The translations under genes and the position numbers were made by a program. Shown one piece after another: positions 45,318 through 55,802 of a stretch of DNA of 64,000 nucleotides. The stretch is from contig CALVDR010000008.1 of NCBI GenBank assembly GCA_944326365.1, forward strand, positions 1-64,000, given 5' to 3'. A model generated the notes under the pieces. It worked only from the letters and a program-made list of their open reading frames with translations, ran no database searches and was not told the DNA's origin. This DNA is from an uncultured Bacteroidales bacterium (GTDB lineage Bacteria; Bacteroidota; Bacteroidia; Bacteroidales; UBA932). How positions within the stretch are numbered: the stretch's first letter is position 1; the number at the start of each line of letters is the position of its first letter.

Positions 45318-46573
45318 TGAAAAAGTTCCTGAACGAATTCCAGGTCTTCATGCAGTATCCCCGCGACATGAGGAAACTGCTGATCACGAACATGCTCTAC
45401 GCATGGGTGTTGCCTATAGTGGAGATTTTCGTGGGCGCATACATCATGCGCAGCTGCGGGAAGCCATCGTATGTGGCCATGTTCCAGCTGGCCATGTATG
45501 CAGGCATAGTCTTCACTTCGGTGATCAACGGCTGGCTTCTGAAGAAATTCAACGTGGCCTGGCTGTACTGCGTGGGAATCCTTTTCTCATCCGTCTCCAT
45601 GGTGGGCATGATGATGCTGGACGAGATCGGCATATCACAGCTCATCCCTATCGGATTCGTGATGGGGGCCGCTTCCGGTTTCTTCTGGACGAACAGGTAT
45701 CTCATCACCCTGAATTCCACCGATGACAGCAACAGGAACTATTTCTTCGGACTTGAGAGCCTCGGTTTCACCGTCGGCAATATCTGTGTGCCTCTGATAG
45801 TGGGTGCGGTGATCGCAAATCTTTCCGGCAAGGAATGGCTGGGCATCACTTTCGATGTCACCGCCACATACAGGCTCGTGACAGTAGTGGCTACGGTCAT
45901 CTCCCTGATAGCCTGTGCCAATATCCTGAGCGGGCACTATGTGAATCCTGAGAAATCCAAGTTCCTGTACGGGCGTTTCGACAGGCTGTGGAACAAGATG
46001 CTCTGCCTTTCGGCCCTGAAAGGCATGGTGCAGGGTTTCCTGGTGACAGCCCCTGCCATCCTCGTGATGAAACTCATCGGCGACGAGGGTACTCTCGGCG
46101 TGATACAGAGCGTGAGCGGCGGTCTGACGGCCATTCTGGTATATATTCTGGGCCGGGTCACCAAGCCTAAGCACAGAATCATAGTCTTTTCATTCGGCCT
46201 GAGCGTTTTCTTCCTCGGGACACTGGTGAACTGCTTCTGGTTCTCGGCTACCGGAGCACTGGTGTTCATACTCTGCAAGGTGATGTTCCAGCCTCTGCAT
46301 GACCTGGCATATTTCCCTATCATGATGAGGACCATAGACGTCGTTTCGAAGAAGGAAGGCAGGAACGAATATACCTACATCCTCAGTCATGAGATAGGAC
46401 TGTTCATCGGCAGGGCTTTCGGACTGCTTCTTTTCCTGACGCTGGCTTTCGGGATTTCGGAGGTCTTCGCGCTTAAGTTCGCCCTCCCTATCGTAGGCGG
46501 CCTGCAGATGCTTTCCATACCTCTGGCAAGGAATATTATAAAGGACTGTACAGAAACGGATAGAGCTTTCTAA
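45317..46573 (+). CDS. MFS sugar transporter of the PUL
   Basis: A 418-residue, 12-helix inner-membrane MFS protein (start YPRDMRKLLITNMLYAWVLPIVEIF; middle SGFFWTNRYLITL). Its ATG overlaps the GH130 stop (TGATG). GH130-MFS pairs are common in Bacteroidota loci for mannosidic disaccharides, so it probably imports the substrate of the GH130 enzyme. Specificity is inferred from context only. Confidence 0.85.
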   Translation: MKKFLNEFQVFMQYPRDMRKLLITNMLYAWVLPIVEIFVGAYIMRSCGKPSYVAMFQLAMYAGIVFTSVINGWLLKKFNVAWLYCVGILFSSVSMVGMMMLDEIGISQLIPIGFVMGAASGFFWTNRYLITLNSTDDSNRNYFFGLESLGFTVGNICVPLIVGAVIANLSGKEWLGITFDVTATYRLVTVVATVISLIACANILSGHYVNPEKSKFLYGRFDRLWNKMLCLSALKGMVQGFLVTAPAILVMKLIGDEGTLGVIQSVSGGLTAILVYILGRVTKPKHRIIVFSFGLSVFFLGTLVNCFWFSATGALVFILCKVMFQPLHDLAYFPIMMRTIDVVSKKEGRNEYTYILSHEIGLFIGRAFGLLLFLTLAFGISEVFALKFALPIVGGLQMLSIPLARNIIKDCTETDRAF

Positions 46574-46575
46574 AG

Positions 46576-48315
46576 ATGAAGATGAAAAACGGATTCAACA
46601 TGACTTCCCTGGCGATTGCGCTGTGTGCGCTCTGCGCTTGTAACCCTGAAGATGTACCCCGGTACGGGGATGTGGAGATGGGAAACGGCGTGGAACAGAC
46701 TGAAATAGAACGTATAGCGAAGATGCCGAATATTCCTGCCCCGTACAAGATGCTGGACTGGCGGCAGAAGGCTCTCGAGTTCGACTCGTATGTCTTCAAC
46801 GGGACTCCGGGCCCGGACGGCGAGCCTCTGATATGGTACTACACGTGCTACAACAATATCGTCCAGGAGACATTCGGCATATATACGGCTCTCTGTGACG
46901 GCCGTCAGGGACCCGGCGTAAACCAGAACGGACATGAAGCCGTCACATCACTGCCGGCACTGATAGGGGCGAGCCTCCTCGGTGTGGACAAGACCACACA
47001 GAACGGACACAATTACGTGAAGATGGTCCAGAACTACTTCAACAAGGACAACGGCTGGAACATCATGATGAACAATGTCAGCGCAGGAGGCGGAGACTGG
47101 TGGTACATCGTCTTCCCGAATGTACTCTACTATGCCCTCTGTGACCTCTATCCGGATGTGGACGGGGCTGAGGATATCCAGCGGAGCATCGCCGAGCAGT
47201 TCGCGAAGGCTGACGAGGTGCTGAACGGGAACTACGACTATTCCTATTTCGACTATTCGAAAATGGAAGGTGTCAGGAACAATATCCCGTACCAGCAGGA
47301 TGCTGCAGGCGGACATGCATGGGTGCTTTATGCAGCATACAGGAAATTCGGCGACCAGAGGTATCTGGACAGGGCGAAGTCAGCCATGGACGTACTGGCA
47401 CATCAGCCCGAGAGCCGTTTCTACGAGATTCTCCTTCCTATGGGAATCCTCACTGCCGCAAGGATGAATGCCGAGCAGGGTACGAATTACAATATCAGGC
47501 GTCTCATCGACTGGACATTCGACGGCTGCAAGTCGAATTCAGGCAGATACGGCTGGGGCGTCATAGCTGAAAGATGGGGAAACTATGATGTGTACGGCCT
47601 TCAGGGCAGCACCACAGACGGAGGCGGTTATGCCTTCTTCATGAATACGGTGAAGCTGACCTGGCCTATGGTCCCTGTGGTGAAGTATGAACCGCAGTTC
47701 GCCGATGCCATCGGAAAGTGGATGCTGAACGCAGCCAATGCCTGCCGTCTTTTCTATCCGACCGAAATCGACGACGCACACCAGTGGCTTCCGGAAATGA
47801 AAAACATCACGAACGGGAACATCGCCTACGAAGGCCTGCGGAAATATGACAAATACGGGAAACCGGAGCTCGAAGGTGTCTCTCCTGTCGCCCTCGGTGA
47901 CGGGCCTCAGTGGACTTCGGCCAATGGCGACGAAACCATGTTCAGCCTCTATAGCACCGCTCCTGTAGGTATCCTCGGCGCTCTGGTGGAGAAAACCGAT
48001 GTGGAAGGAATCATCAGGATAGACTGCAATGCCACGGACTTCTATGCCGACAGGCCTTATCCGGTCTATATGTATTACAATCCTTACGGGGACGACCGTG
48101 AAGTGACCTACGAGACTTCCGCTTCTGCGACTGCTGATCTTTTCGACATTGTGTCGAAGACATATATTGCCCGAGGGATATACAAGTCCATGAAGATCAC
48201 GGTGCCGGCAGGGCACAGTATCGTCGTGGTGGAATTGCCGGAAGGCACCAGGCTGGGACAGGACGGTACGAAAATAGTAAACGTGGCCGACGGCTCGGTC
48301 GTCAGCTATAAATGA
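46576..48315 (+). CDS. PUL lipoprotein of unknown family (paralogue 1)
   Basis: A 579-residue exported lipoprotein (signal ending LCAC, Cys about residue 22). It is largely collinear with the next gene. Conserved blocks shared by both: PYKMLDWRQKAL, QETFG(I/L)YTA, NYVKMVQNYFN, FPNVLYYALCDLYPDVDGAE, QQDAAGGHAWVLYAAY, GRYGWGVIAERWG, LPEMKN, and SPVALGDGP. The alternation of helical, aromatic-rich segments (to about residue 460) followed by a beta-rich end suggests an alpha/alpha toroid with a C-terminal sandwich, as in many polysaccharide lyases and hydrolases, but I recognise no family. Candidate surface or periplasmic glycan-active enzyme; inference from position between MFS and SusC. Confidence 0.75.
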   Translation: MKMKNGFNMTSLAIALCALCACNPEDVPRYGDVEMGNGVEQTEIERIAKMPNIPAPYKMLDWRQKALEFDSYVFNGTPGPDGEPLIWYYTCYNNIVQETFGIYTALCDGRQGPGVNQNGHEAVTSLPALIGASLLGVDKTTQNGHNYVKMVQNYFNKDNGWNIMMNNVSAGGGDWWYIVFPNVLYYALCDLYPDVDGAEDIQRSIAEQFAKADEVLNGNYDYSYFDYSKMEGVRNNIPYQQDAAGGHAWVLYAAYRKFGDQRYLDRAKSAMDVLAHQPESRFYEILLPMGILTAARMNAEQGTNYNIRRLIDWTFDGCKSNSGRYGWGVIAERWGNYDVYGLQGSTTDGGGYAFFMNTVKLTWPMVPVVKYEPQFADAIGKWMLNAANACRLFYPTEIDDAHQWLPEMKNITNGNIAYEGLRKYDKYGKPELEGVSPVALGDGPQWTSANGDETMFSLYSTAPVGILGALVEKTDVEGIIRIDCNATDFYADRPYPVYMYYNPYGDDREVTYETSASATADLFDIVSKTYIARGIYKSMKITVPAGHSIVVVELPEGTRLGQDGTKIVNVADGSVVSYK

Positions 48316-48374
48316 CGGGATTTTGCCGGACTGGCCTTAAACGTACATGAACCGATATTAAACGGAATTATATT

Positions 48375-50111
48375 ATGAAAACCACAGTATTGATAGCAGC
48401 AGCGGTGACGGTCGCATTGGCCGCAGGCTGTACAGGAAATGAATACGGGAAGCCGGTGAAACAGACGGATATCGCGCGGATCGAGCTTATGCCGCAGATT
48501 CCTTCCCCGTACAAGATGCTGGACTGGAGACAGAAGGCACTGGATTTCGATGCATATGTCTTCAATGAGGACACCCGCGTCGAAGGGAATCCCATGATAT
48601 GGTATGATGACAGCAGACGGAACATCGACCAGGAGACTTTCGGACTCTACACGGCAGTGAACGATTCGCGCCAGGGCCCGAAACACAACGGGGGTGAATT
48701 CCACGAGAGCCTGAACTCTCTGGCAGCCCTCATCGGAGGTACGCTGGTGGGCATCGACAAGACGGACCAGAACGGACGGAACTATGTGAAGATGGTGCAG
48801 AATTACTTCAACAGCGACAACGGCTGGAATATCGTCATGAACAACACTTGTCCTGACGTGGCCCTGCTCGGAGGCGGCTACGGACGTGACTGGTGGTACG
48901 ATGTCTTCCCGAACGTGCTTTACTATGCTCTCTGCGACCTCTATCCGGACGTGGACGGGGCCGAGGAGATACAGAGGACTGTGGCGGAGCAGTTCGCGAA
49001 GGCTGACGAAGTGCTTGCCGGGAACTACGACTATTCATATTTCGACTATTCGAAGATGCAGGGCATGGTGAACAATATCCCTCTCCAGCAGGACGCTGCC
49101 GGCGGACATGCCTGGGTCCTGTATGCCGCATATCAGAAATTCGGCGACCCGAAATATCTTGACCATGCGAAATCTGCACTGGAGGCGCTTCTGAGTCAGG
49201 ATGAGAGCCGTTTCTACGAGATACTTCTGCCTATGAGCGCCATCGTGGCGGCACGTATGAACGCGGAGCAGGGGACTGACTATGACGTGAAGAAGATCAT
49301 CGACTGGACTTTCGAAGGCTGTCAGAACCCGGACGGACGCTACGGCTGGGGCGTGATAGCCGAAAGGTGGGGCGACTATGATGTCTACGGACTGCAGGGC
49401 AGCATCCTCGACGGCGGCGGATTCGCTTTCTTCATGAATTCCGTGAAACTGACCTGGCCTCTGGTCCCTATGGTGAAATACGAGCCTCAGTACGCCCGTG
49501 CGATAGGCAAATGGATGCTGAACCTGGCCAATGCCTGCCGTTTCTTCTATCCTACGGAGATGGATGACGAACATCAGTGGCTGCCGGAAATGAAGAACCT
49601 GACTGACGGCAATATCGCCTACGAAGGCCTGAGGAAGCAGGATGACTACGGAAAGAAAGAACTCGCGGGAGTGTCGCCTGTGGCCCTCGGAGACGGTCCC
49701 AAGTGGACTTCGTCGAATCCTCCGGAGTCCATGTTCAGTGTCTACAGCACTTCTCCTGTCGGCATTCTCGGTGCGATGGTGAAGACTACTGATGTGGAGG
49801 CCATCCTGAGCCTGGACTGCAACGTCACGGACTTCTATGCCGCCCGCCCATATCCGGTGCACATGTACTACAACCCTTATGACGAGGCGAAAACCGTCAC
49901 TTACGAGGTGTCGGGTGAAGGTCCTGTGGATCTTTTCGACATCATCTCGAAAAAATATATGGCCAGGAATGTGGCAGGTTCTGCAAGGATAGAACTCCCC
50001 GCAGACTGTGCGGCTGTCATCACCGAGCTTCCTGCCGGAACGCAGATCGTCGCCTCAGCCGGAAGGCTTGTGGACAAATCAGACAACAACAAAATAATCA
50101 GCTATAGATAA
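48375..50111 (+). CDS. PUL lipoprotein of unknown family (paralogue 2)
   Basis: A 578-residue lipoprotein (signal ending LAAGC, Cys about residue 19), a tandem duplicate of the preceding gene; by eye about two thirds of positions agree. Differences include an insertion (CPDVALLGGGYGRD replacing SAGGG) before the shared DWWY, and changes such as TEIDD to TEMDD around the acidic pair. Acidic residues in PTE(I/M)DD, HQWLPEM and AERWG are kept, so both copies may be active with different subsites. 59 bases after paralogue 1 and 1 base before susC. Confidence 0.75.
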   Translation: MKTTVLIAAAVTVALAAGCTGNEYGKPVKQTDIARIELMPQIPSPYKMLDWRQKALDFDAYVFNEDTRVEGNPMIWYDDSRRNIDQETFGLYTAVNDSRQGPKHNGGEFHESLNSLAALIGGTLVGIDKTDQNGRNYVKMVQNYFNSDNGWNIVMNNTCPDVALLGGGYGRDWWYDVFPNVLYYALCDLYPDVDGAEEIQRTVAEQFAKADEVLAGNYDYSYFDYSKMQGMVNNIPLQQDAAGGHAWVLYAAYQKFGDPKYLDHAKSALEALLSQDESRFYEILLPMSAIVAARMNAEQGTDYDVKKIIDWTFEGCQNPDGRYGWGVIAERWGDYDVYGLQGSILDGGGFAFFMNSVKLTWPLVPMVKYEPQYARAIGKWMLNLANACRFFYPTEMDDEHQWLPEMKNLTDGNIAYEGLRKQDDYGKKELAGVSPVALGDGPKWTSSNPPESMFSVYSTSPVGILGAMVKTTDVEAILSLDCNVTDFYAARPYPVHMYYNPYDEAKTVTYEVSGEGPVDLFDIISKKYMARNVAGSARIELPADCAAVITELPAGTQIVASAGRLVDKSDNNKIISYR

Positions 50112-50112
50112 T

Positions 50113-53100
50113 ATGAAGCCAAATTCACTTAAAGCCCTATTCTTGGTGACAGCTATGCTGCTGGGCATCACGGCTTTTGCCCAGACCAAGGTGACTGTGT
50201 CCGGGACCATCACCGATGCCGATACGGGGGAGCCCCTCATCGGAGTCAGCATCCTGGAAAACGGAAGCATTTCGAACGGTGCCATCACCGACCTGGACGG
50301 CAAATATGCCATCACGGTGGATGAGAATGCCGTACTGGACATTTCCTACATCGGGTATGAGACTGTAAACGAAAATGTCGCTGGCCGTTCGCTGATCAAT
50401 GTAGGCCTCCATGTGCAGGCTGAATATATGGAAGAAGTGGTAGTGGTCGGTTATGCCACGATGAAGAAGCGCGATGTGACCGGTGCCATTTCGAAAGTGT
50501 CGAACAAGGATCTGAACGCATTGCCTGTCGCTACGGGCGAACAGGCACTCCAGGGCCGTGTGGCAGGTATGCAGGTGTCTTCCGCTACCGGTGCCCCGGG
50601 GTCCGATGTCTCTGTCAGAATCCGTGGTGTCGGGTCCATCTATTCCGACAACTCTCCTCTGTATATCATCGACGGTATTCCGTCTTCAGACGGCATGAAC
50701 AATATTTCTCCGAACGACATCGAGAGCATCAGCGTCCTGAAGGATGCGTCTTCTGCCGCCATCTACGGATCCCGTGCGACGAACGGCGTCATCCTGATCA
50801 CGACCAAGCAGGGCAAGTCAGGCGACGCACGCATCACCTACAACGGAACAGTGAACCTCCAGATGGCAGCGAACCTCGTGGATATGGTGAATACTGCGGA
50901 ATATGTGGAGATTTACAACGAGGCTACGATGAACGACAATGCGACTTCCACAGTCCAGCGTCAGCTTATCACCGATGACATTCTGGCGAATCTCGACGAT
51001 GTGGACTATGTCAGCGAGATTTTCCGCCCGGCTCTGATGCACACCCACGAACTGTCTGTCAGCGGCGGTTCCGACAAGGTCCGCTATCTGGTATCAGGTT
51101 CGTACTTCGACCAGGACGGTACCATCCTGAACAGCGGCTATGACAGGGGGACACTCCGTGCCAATGTTTCCGCTGACGCGAAGAAATGGCTGAAAGTCGG
51201 CATGAACGTGAACGGAAGTATCTCGAACACCAAGTCGGTATCCAGCTCGGGAGACGGCTACGGGAACAGCTACGGCGGCAGCGTGGTCCGCTACGCCATG
51301 TTCAGGAACCCTGCCATTCCTGTAAAGGACGCAAACGGAAACTATGTGGACAGGCCGAGCCGCTATTTCGGAAATTCTGTTTATGATACATTCTTCGGAG
51401 ACGGATACAACCCTGTGGCCCTCGCCGAATACACGGATATGAACAAGAGGACCAAAACCCTCTTCGCCAAAGCCAATGCCAATATCATCCTCCCGTGGGG
51501 CCTGAATCTTAACACGAATTTCGGTGTGGACTATATCAACGAGGAAAACAAGACCTACAACCGCTCATGGGGAGACGATAACAGGATCAACAACCCGAAC
51601 AGTCTCAGCATCGTGGGTACGGAGAATCTGAACTGGACTTTGAATACCACCCTGAACTGGAACAAGAGCTTCAATGACCACAACATCTCCGCCCTCCTCG
51701 GTTTCGAGGCCATAAAGGAACACGGACGGACAGTCAGCAATTCCGACCAGGACTTTCCGCTTTGGGACAAGGATCTGATCTATATCGGGAACGGTCTCGG
51801 CGAAAAGGTCTCTGACGAGAGCGAGTGGGTGAATACCCTCGCATCCTTCTACCTGCAGGCGAACTACAACTGGAAAAACCGCTACTTCCTCAGCGGGACT
51901 CTCCGTGAGGACGGTACTTCGAGGTTCGTAGGGAAGAACAGATGGGGTACATTCTACGCCGTCTCTGCCGGCTGGACCATATCGAACGAACCGTTCATGG
52001 AAGACCAGAATGTGTTCAGCAACCTCAAGCTCCGTGTCGGCTACGGTGCCATAGGTAACCAGAACGTAGGTACCTACGCCTATTCCGACCACTATGCCCC
52101 GAACTACAACTATCCGTTCGGCGGCGTGTCATTCGACGGTTATGCCCAGAACCAGCTCGGGAACGACAAGCTGAAATGGGAGACCAGCAAGCAGTTCAAT
52201 GCCGGTGTGGACATGGAGTTCCTCGACGGTGCCCTCGGACTGACAGTCGACTTCTACAACAAGATCACCGATGACATGCTGATGCAGGCTTCGTATCCGC
52301 CTTCAGTGGGAAATGCATCGACTCCGTGGATCAACAGCGGAAAGGTCCTGAACCGCGGTGTGGATATTGAGCTCTTCTATCACTGGCTCTTCAAGGACGG
52401 AAGCTTCGACATCTCCCTGAACGGAGGCTGGCTGCACAATGAAGTCCTCGAAATAGATGCTCCTATCACCGGAGGGCGTGTGGACAACGGCATCTACGCT
52501 ACGAGGACAGAAGTAGGCTATCCTATCGGCTCGTTCTTCATGTATGAGATGGCAGGGATTTTCCAGAATGAATTAGATATCATGACTTCCGCATACCAGG
52601 GAGACGGGATCGAACCCGGAGACGTGAAATATGTGGATGTGGTGGAAGACGGTGTCATAGATTCGAACGACAGGAAACATGTCGGCAGCGCCATCCCTGT
52701 ATTCACCCTCGGTCTGAACCTCGCATTCCAGTGGAAGAACCTCGATGCTTCGGCTTTCTTCCAGGGCGCTTTCGGACAGAAGATATACAACCAGATACTT
52801 ACCGACAGCGAGGGTTTCTACAGAGGCTTCCCTGTCACCAAGAGGTATTATGAGAACAGATGGACACCGGAGAATCCGAGCGATACCTATCCTCGTGCCA
52901 GCTGGAGTGCCAAATCGAACAATGCCCGCGTGTCTACCAGATTCCTTGAGGACGGTTCATATCTCCGTCTGAAGAATCTCCAGATCGGCTACACCATCCC
53001 TTCGTCGAAGATGAATGATGTCTGCTCTCTCAGGCTCTATCTCGCAGGCACGAACCTCTTCACCATCACGAAGTACAGCGGTTTCGACCCTGAAATGACA

Positions 53101-53205
53101 GTCAGCGCGAACTCCGAGGGAGAAGGCGACCGCGCAAACGGTATCGACTGGGGTACCTATCCTGTATGCCGTACCTTCACTTTCGGTGTGAACCTCACTT
53201 TCTGA
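50113..53205 (+). CDS. SusC/RagA-family TonB-linked outer membrane transporter
   Basis: A 1,030-residue outer membrane importer. Signal peptide (ALFLVTAMLLGITAFAQ), a carboxypeptidase-regulatory-like domain (about 27-105, VSGTITDADTGEPLIGVSI), a TonB-box-like EEVVVVGYATMKKRD, the plug (ALQGRVAGMQVSSATGAPG, SIYGSRATNGV-type motif reading AAIYGSRATNGVILITT) and a long beta-barrel to the terminal Phe. It forms the glycan import complex with the following SusD. Transcribed with the PUL. Confidence 0.96.
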   Translation: MKPNSLKALFLVTAMLLGITAFAQTKVTVSGTITDADTGEPLIGVSILENGSISNGAITDLDGKYAITVDENAVLDISYIGYETVNENVAGRSLINVGLHVQAEYMEEVVVVGYATMKKRDVTGAISKVSNKDLNALPVATGEQALQGRVAGMQVSSATGAPGSDVSVRIRGVGSIYSDNSPLYIIDGIPSSDGMNNISPNDIESISVLKDASSAAIYGSRATNGVILITTKQGKSGDARITYNGTVNLQMAANLVDMVNTAEYVEIYNEATMNDNATSTVQRQLITDDILANLDDVDYVSEIFRPALMHTHELSVSGGSDKVRYLVSGSYFDQDGTILNSGYDRGTLRANVSADAKKWLKVGMNVNGSISNTKSVSSSGDGYGNSYGGSVVRYAMFRNPAIPVKDANGNYVDRPSRYFGNSVYDTFFGDGYNPVALAEYTDMNKRTKTLFAKANANIILPWGLNLNTNFGVDYINEENKTYNRSWGDDNRINNPNSLSIVGTENLNWTLNTTLNWNKSFNDHNISALLGFEAIKEHGRTVSNSDQDFPLWDKDLIYIGNGLGEKVSDESEWVNTLASFYLQANYNWKNRYFLSGTLREDGTSRFVGKNRWGTFYAVSAGWTISNEPFMEDQNVFSNLKLRVGYGAIGNQNVGTYAYSDHYAPNYNYPFGGVSFDGYAQNQLGNDKLKWETSKQFNAGVDMEFLDGALGLTVDFYNKITDDMLMQASYPPSVGNASTPWINSGKVLNRGVDIELFYHWLFKDGSFDISLNGGWLHNEVLEIDAPITGGRVDNGIYATRTEVGYPIGSFFMYEMAGIFQNELDIMTSAYQGDGIEPGDVKYVDVVEDGVIDSNDRKHVGSAIPVFTLGLNLAFQWKNLDASAFFQGAFGQKIYNQILTDSEGFYRGFPVTKRYYENRWTPENPSDTYPRASWSAKSNNARVSTRFLEDGSYLRLKNLQIGYTIPSSKMNDVCSLRLYLAGTNLFTITKYSGFDPEMTVSANSEGEGDRANGIDWGTYPVCRTFTFGVNLTF

Positions 53206-53230
53206 TACGGAACTTAAATTTTTATTGGAT

Positions 53231-54670
53231 ATGAAAAAAGCGATATACATATTTCTCGCGGCAGCCTGTCTCTCATCCTGCGATTCCTTTCTGGACGAGC
53301 CGATGAAGGGAGACTACAGTACTTCCACGATGTATTCTTCTGCAGAGCAGGCCGAGCTGGCTGTGAATGCAGTGTACAATGCAGCTGCCTACAGCATAAA
53401 TCTCTGGAAATTCGGAGATATCCCTTCAGATGACTCCGTGAAGGGAGGCAATGCCGGAGACCAGGCCGACCTCGGCTATATTGACGAATGGAATGTGCTC
53501 AGTGACAACGGTGCCGTAGCCGAATTCTGGCAGAATACCTACGAGACCATAGCGCGTGCGAACAACGCCATAGCCGGTATAGAGTCTTCGTCCATAGACG
53601 AGGGAGTCAAGGCGCAGCTCATAGGCGAGGCGAAGTTCCTCCGTGCCTTCTCTTATTTCCAGCTCGTGAACATTTTCGGTGAAGTCCCGTTGAAACTCAA
53701 GCCTCAGTCCACTGAAGAAAACGTGCATGTAGGCTTCTATTCTGTCGAGGACATATATGAGCAGATAGAGCGTGACCTTACCGATGCCCAGGTGCTTCCC
53801 GCTTCATATGCTTCCACCGAAACCGGACGTGCGACCAAGGGGGCAGCCTATGGACTTCTCGCCAAGGCACAGCTCTATCAGGGAAAATACAACGAGGCTC
53901 TGGCCAGCATAAACAGTCTGAAGTCTCTCAATGTCTATGACCTCGAAGATGACTATGCAGACCTGTTCAGACTCGGTGCTGACGGTGTCAGCAATGGAAA
54001 CAGCATCGAGAGCATCTTCGCCCTCTTCTTCCTTTCCGACCAGGTGCCTGCCCTCGGCAATGCCCTGAACCAGTGGTTTGCACCGAGTGCCGAAGGCGGA
54101 TATTATTTCAATGCCCCTACACAGGACTGGGTCGACTCTTTCTCAGAGAAGACTGTCGATGGCACCGATGATCCGCGTATAGATGCCTCCATCGGCCGTG
54201 AAGGCGTGGAATGGTTCGGGCAGGGGCCTTTCCAGAAAGCATGGGCTCCGACAACGGGATATCTGGTCAAGAAGCACAACCAGCCTCTCTCTGAGGTGGA
54301 TGCAGGCCGTAAGGGTGACGGCGGACTGGCTTATATCTACCTCAGATATGCCGATATCCTCCTGATGGAGGCAGAGTGCCAGAACGAACTGCATCATCCG
54401 GAACTGGCCGAGTCACCTCTGAATGACGTGCGCGGCAGAGCAGGCCTTTCTGATATCACCGGGAAGACCGAGGAGGAGATGAGGACCATCATCCGCGAAG
54501 AGAGAAGAAAGGAACTCGGTTTCGAATTCCACCGTTTCTTTGACCTGATGAGATGGGGTGAAGACGCCGCCAAGGAAGCACTGGGTGCAGAATTCCCGTG
54601 GGAGGCTCCGCGCTACTACTTCCCTGTACCTCAGACGGAACTGGATTCCAATCTCGGAATAACCGAATAA
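53231..54670 (+). CDS. SusD/RagB-family glycan-binding lipoprotein
   Basis: A 479-residue surface lipoprotein, the lid of the SusC transporter. Lipobox SSC (Cys about residue 17) followed by DSFLDEPMKGDYS, TPR-like helices with IGEAKFLRAFSYFQLVNIFG, and the C-terminal RAGLSDITGKTEEEMRTIIREERRKELGFE and FFDLMRWG typical of RagB/SusD. The ATG at 53231 is preferred to an in-frame TTG at 53225. 25 bases after susC. Confidence 0.96.
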   Translation: MKKAIYIFLAAACLSSCDSFLDEPMKGDYSTSTMYSSAEQAELAVNAVYNAAAYSINLWKFGDIPSDDSVKGGNAGDQADLGYIDEWNVLSDNGAVAEFWQNTYETIARANNAIAGIESSSIDEGVKAQLIGEAKFLRAFSYFQLVNIFGEVPLKLKPQSTEENVHVGFYSVEDIYEQIERDLTDAQVLPASYASTETGRATKGAAYGLLAKAQLYQGKYNEALASINSLKSLNVYDLEDDYADLFRLGADGVSNGNSIESIFALFFLSDQVPALGNALNQWFAPSAEGGYYFNAPTQDWVDSFSEKTVDGTDDPRIDASIGREGVEWFGQGPFQKAWAPTTGYLVKKHNQPLSEVDAGRKGDGGLAYIYLRYADILLMEAECQNELHHPELAESPLNDVRGRAGLSDITGKTEEEMRTIIREERRKELGFEFHRFFDLMRWGEDAAKEALGAEFPWEAPRYYFPVPQTELDSNLGITE

Positions 54671-54703
54671 AACATTCACCAATACTAACACACATTAAAC
54701 ATT

Positions 54704-55768
54704 ATGAAAAAGATTTTATCATTTATCGCGATGGCTGCTTTCGTGGCAGTCCCGATGTTCACTTCCTGCACAGACAAGGAAGGTGACGAAACAGTGACAG
54801 CAGATACTACAGCTCTCGAAGCCGAGATTTCTGCTTGTGAGGAACTTCTGGCTGATGCAGAAGGCAGCTATCCTGCATATGCCATCTCGGATCTGGAGGA
54901 AATCCTCAATACTGTAAATGAAGCCATGGCATCTACAGGTCTTTCACAGACAGTGGTAAATAACCTTCTTGCGCAGCTGCAGGGCGCCAAGGAAACTTTC
55001 CTTGCCGCCGAGTTCGAGGCTATTCCTGAAGCAAATCTGCTTCTGGCTTATGACTTCGAGAATACGACTGCCGATCCGCAGGTATCATCAGGTTCTCTCG
55101 CATATGAGGCTGCTCTGACTGCCGGTCCTGAAGGTGTTTTCGGCACAGATACAGGACTTCCTACATTCGTGGACGGTGTGAATGGCGGCAAGGCCATCTC
55201 ATTCGACAAGGGCTCTCACCTTGAGATTTCCGAGTTCGATTACAATGCCGTTCTGAAAGATGAGTTCGCCATTTCAGTATGGGTGAAGCCTACGGAAATC
55301 GTAGCAGGAAACTATGTATTCTCCATCAACAAATGGAATACATGCAAACTCAACATCCAGAACGAAGGCAAACCGTTCTTCACTCCTAACCTCGACGGAA
55401 ACGCCATTGACTCTGACAACGAAACAGCAGGCTCCGTGACTACCGACAAGTGGACTCACCTTGTAGTGACCATTTCCCTCACGAAGGACCAGATGCAGTT
55501 CTTTGTAGACGGAAGGCTGACCAAGACATGGGATACTGAAGGCAAGCCTGCCCTCGCAGGGTCTGCATGGAACATCCCTAAGGATGCAAACAATATCATT
55601 TATATCGGTACCAGCGGAGCATATGTTCCAGGCGATACTCCAGTCGAGCCTGCTACTTGGGAGAGCAACGAGAGCTTCAACGGTGCGATTGACAACCTGA
55701 AGATCTACGATCTCGCTCTGTCTGCAGGTCAGGTAGCCAAGCTTTACAGTGACGAACTCGGTGAATAG
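54704..55768 (+). CDS. LamG-type surface glycan-binding lipoprotein (SusE/F position)
   Basis: A 354-residue lipoprotein (signal ending TSC, Cys about residue 22). Residues 30-108 form a helical, FIVAR-like spacer (ALEAEISACEELLADAEG). Residues about 115-350 are a concanavalin A-like/LamG_3 jelly roll (LLAYDFENTTADPQ, FAISVWVKPTEIVAG, KWTHLVVTISLTKDQMQFFVDG, GAIDNLKIYDLALS). No catalytic motif is apparent. By position behind susD it is a likely surface glycan-binding protein of the PUL. It is the last gene before the terminator at 55803. Confidence 0.82.
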   Translation: MKKILSFIAMAAFVAVPMFTSCTDKEGDETVTADTTALEAEISACEELLADAEGSYPAYAISDLEEILNTVNEAMASTGLSQTVVNNLLAQLQGAKETFLAAEFEAIPEANLLLAYDFENTTADPQVSSGSLAYEAALTAGPEGVFGTDTGLPTFVDGVNGGKAISFDKGSHLEISEFDYNAVLKDEFAISVWVKPTEIVAGNYVFSINKWNTCKLNIQNEGKPFFTPNLDGNAIDSDNETAGSVTTDKWTHLVVTISLTKDQMQFFVDGRLTKTWDTEGKPALAGSAWNIPKDANNIIYIGTSGAYVPGDTPVEPATWESNESFNGAIDNLKIYDLALSAGQVAKLYSDELGE

Positions 55769-55802
55769 TCTTCATTGACAAGTTGGTTTATATGATATGG
55801 TG

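Noticed and set aside
46576..50111. Assignment of the paired lipoproteins to a known alpha/alpha-toroid family such as GH144 or heparinase-type lyases
   Set aside because: General helical-plus-sandwich impression only; no family motif could be matched.
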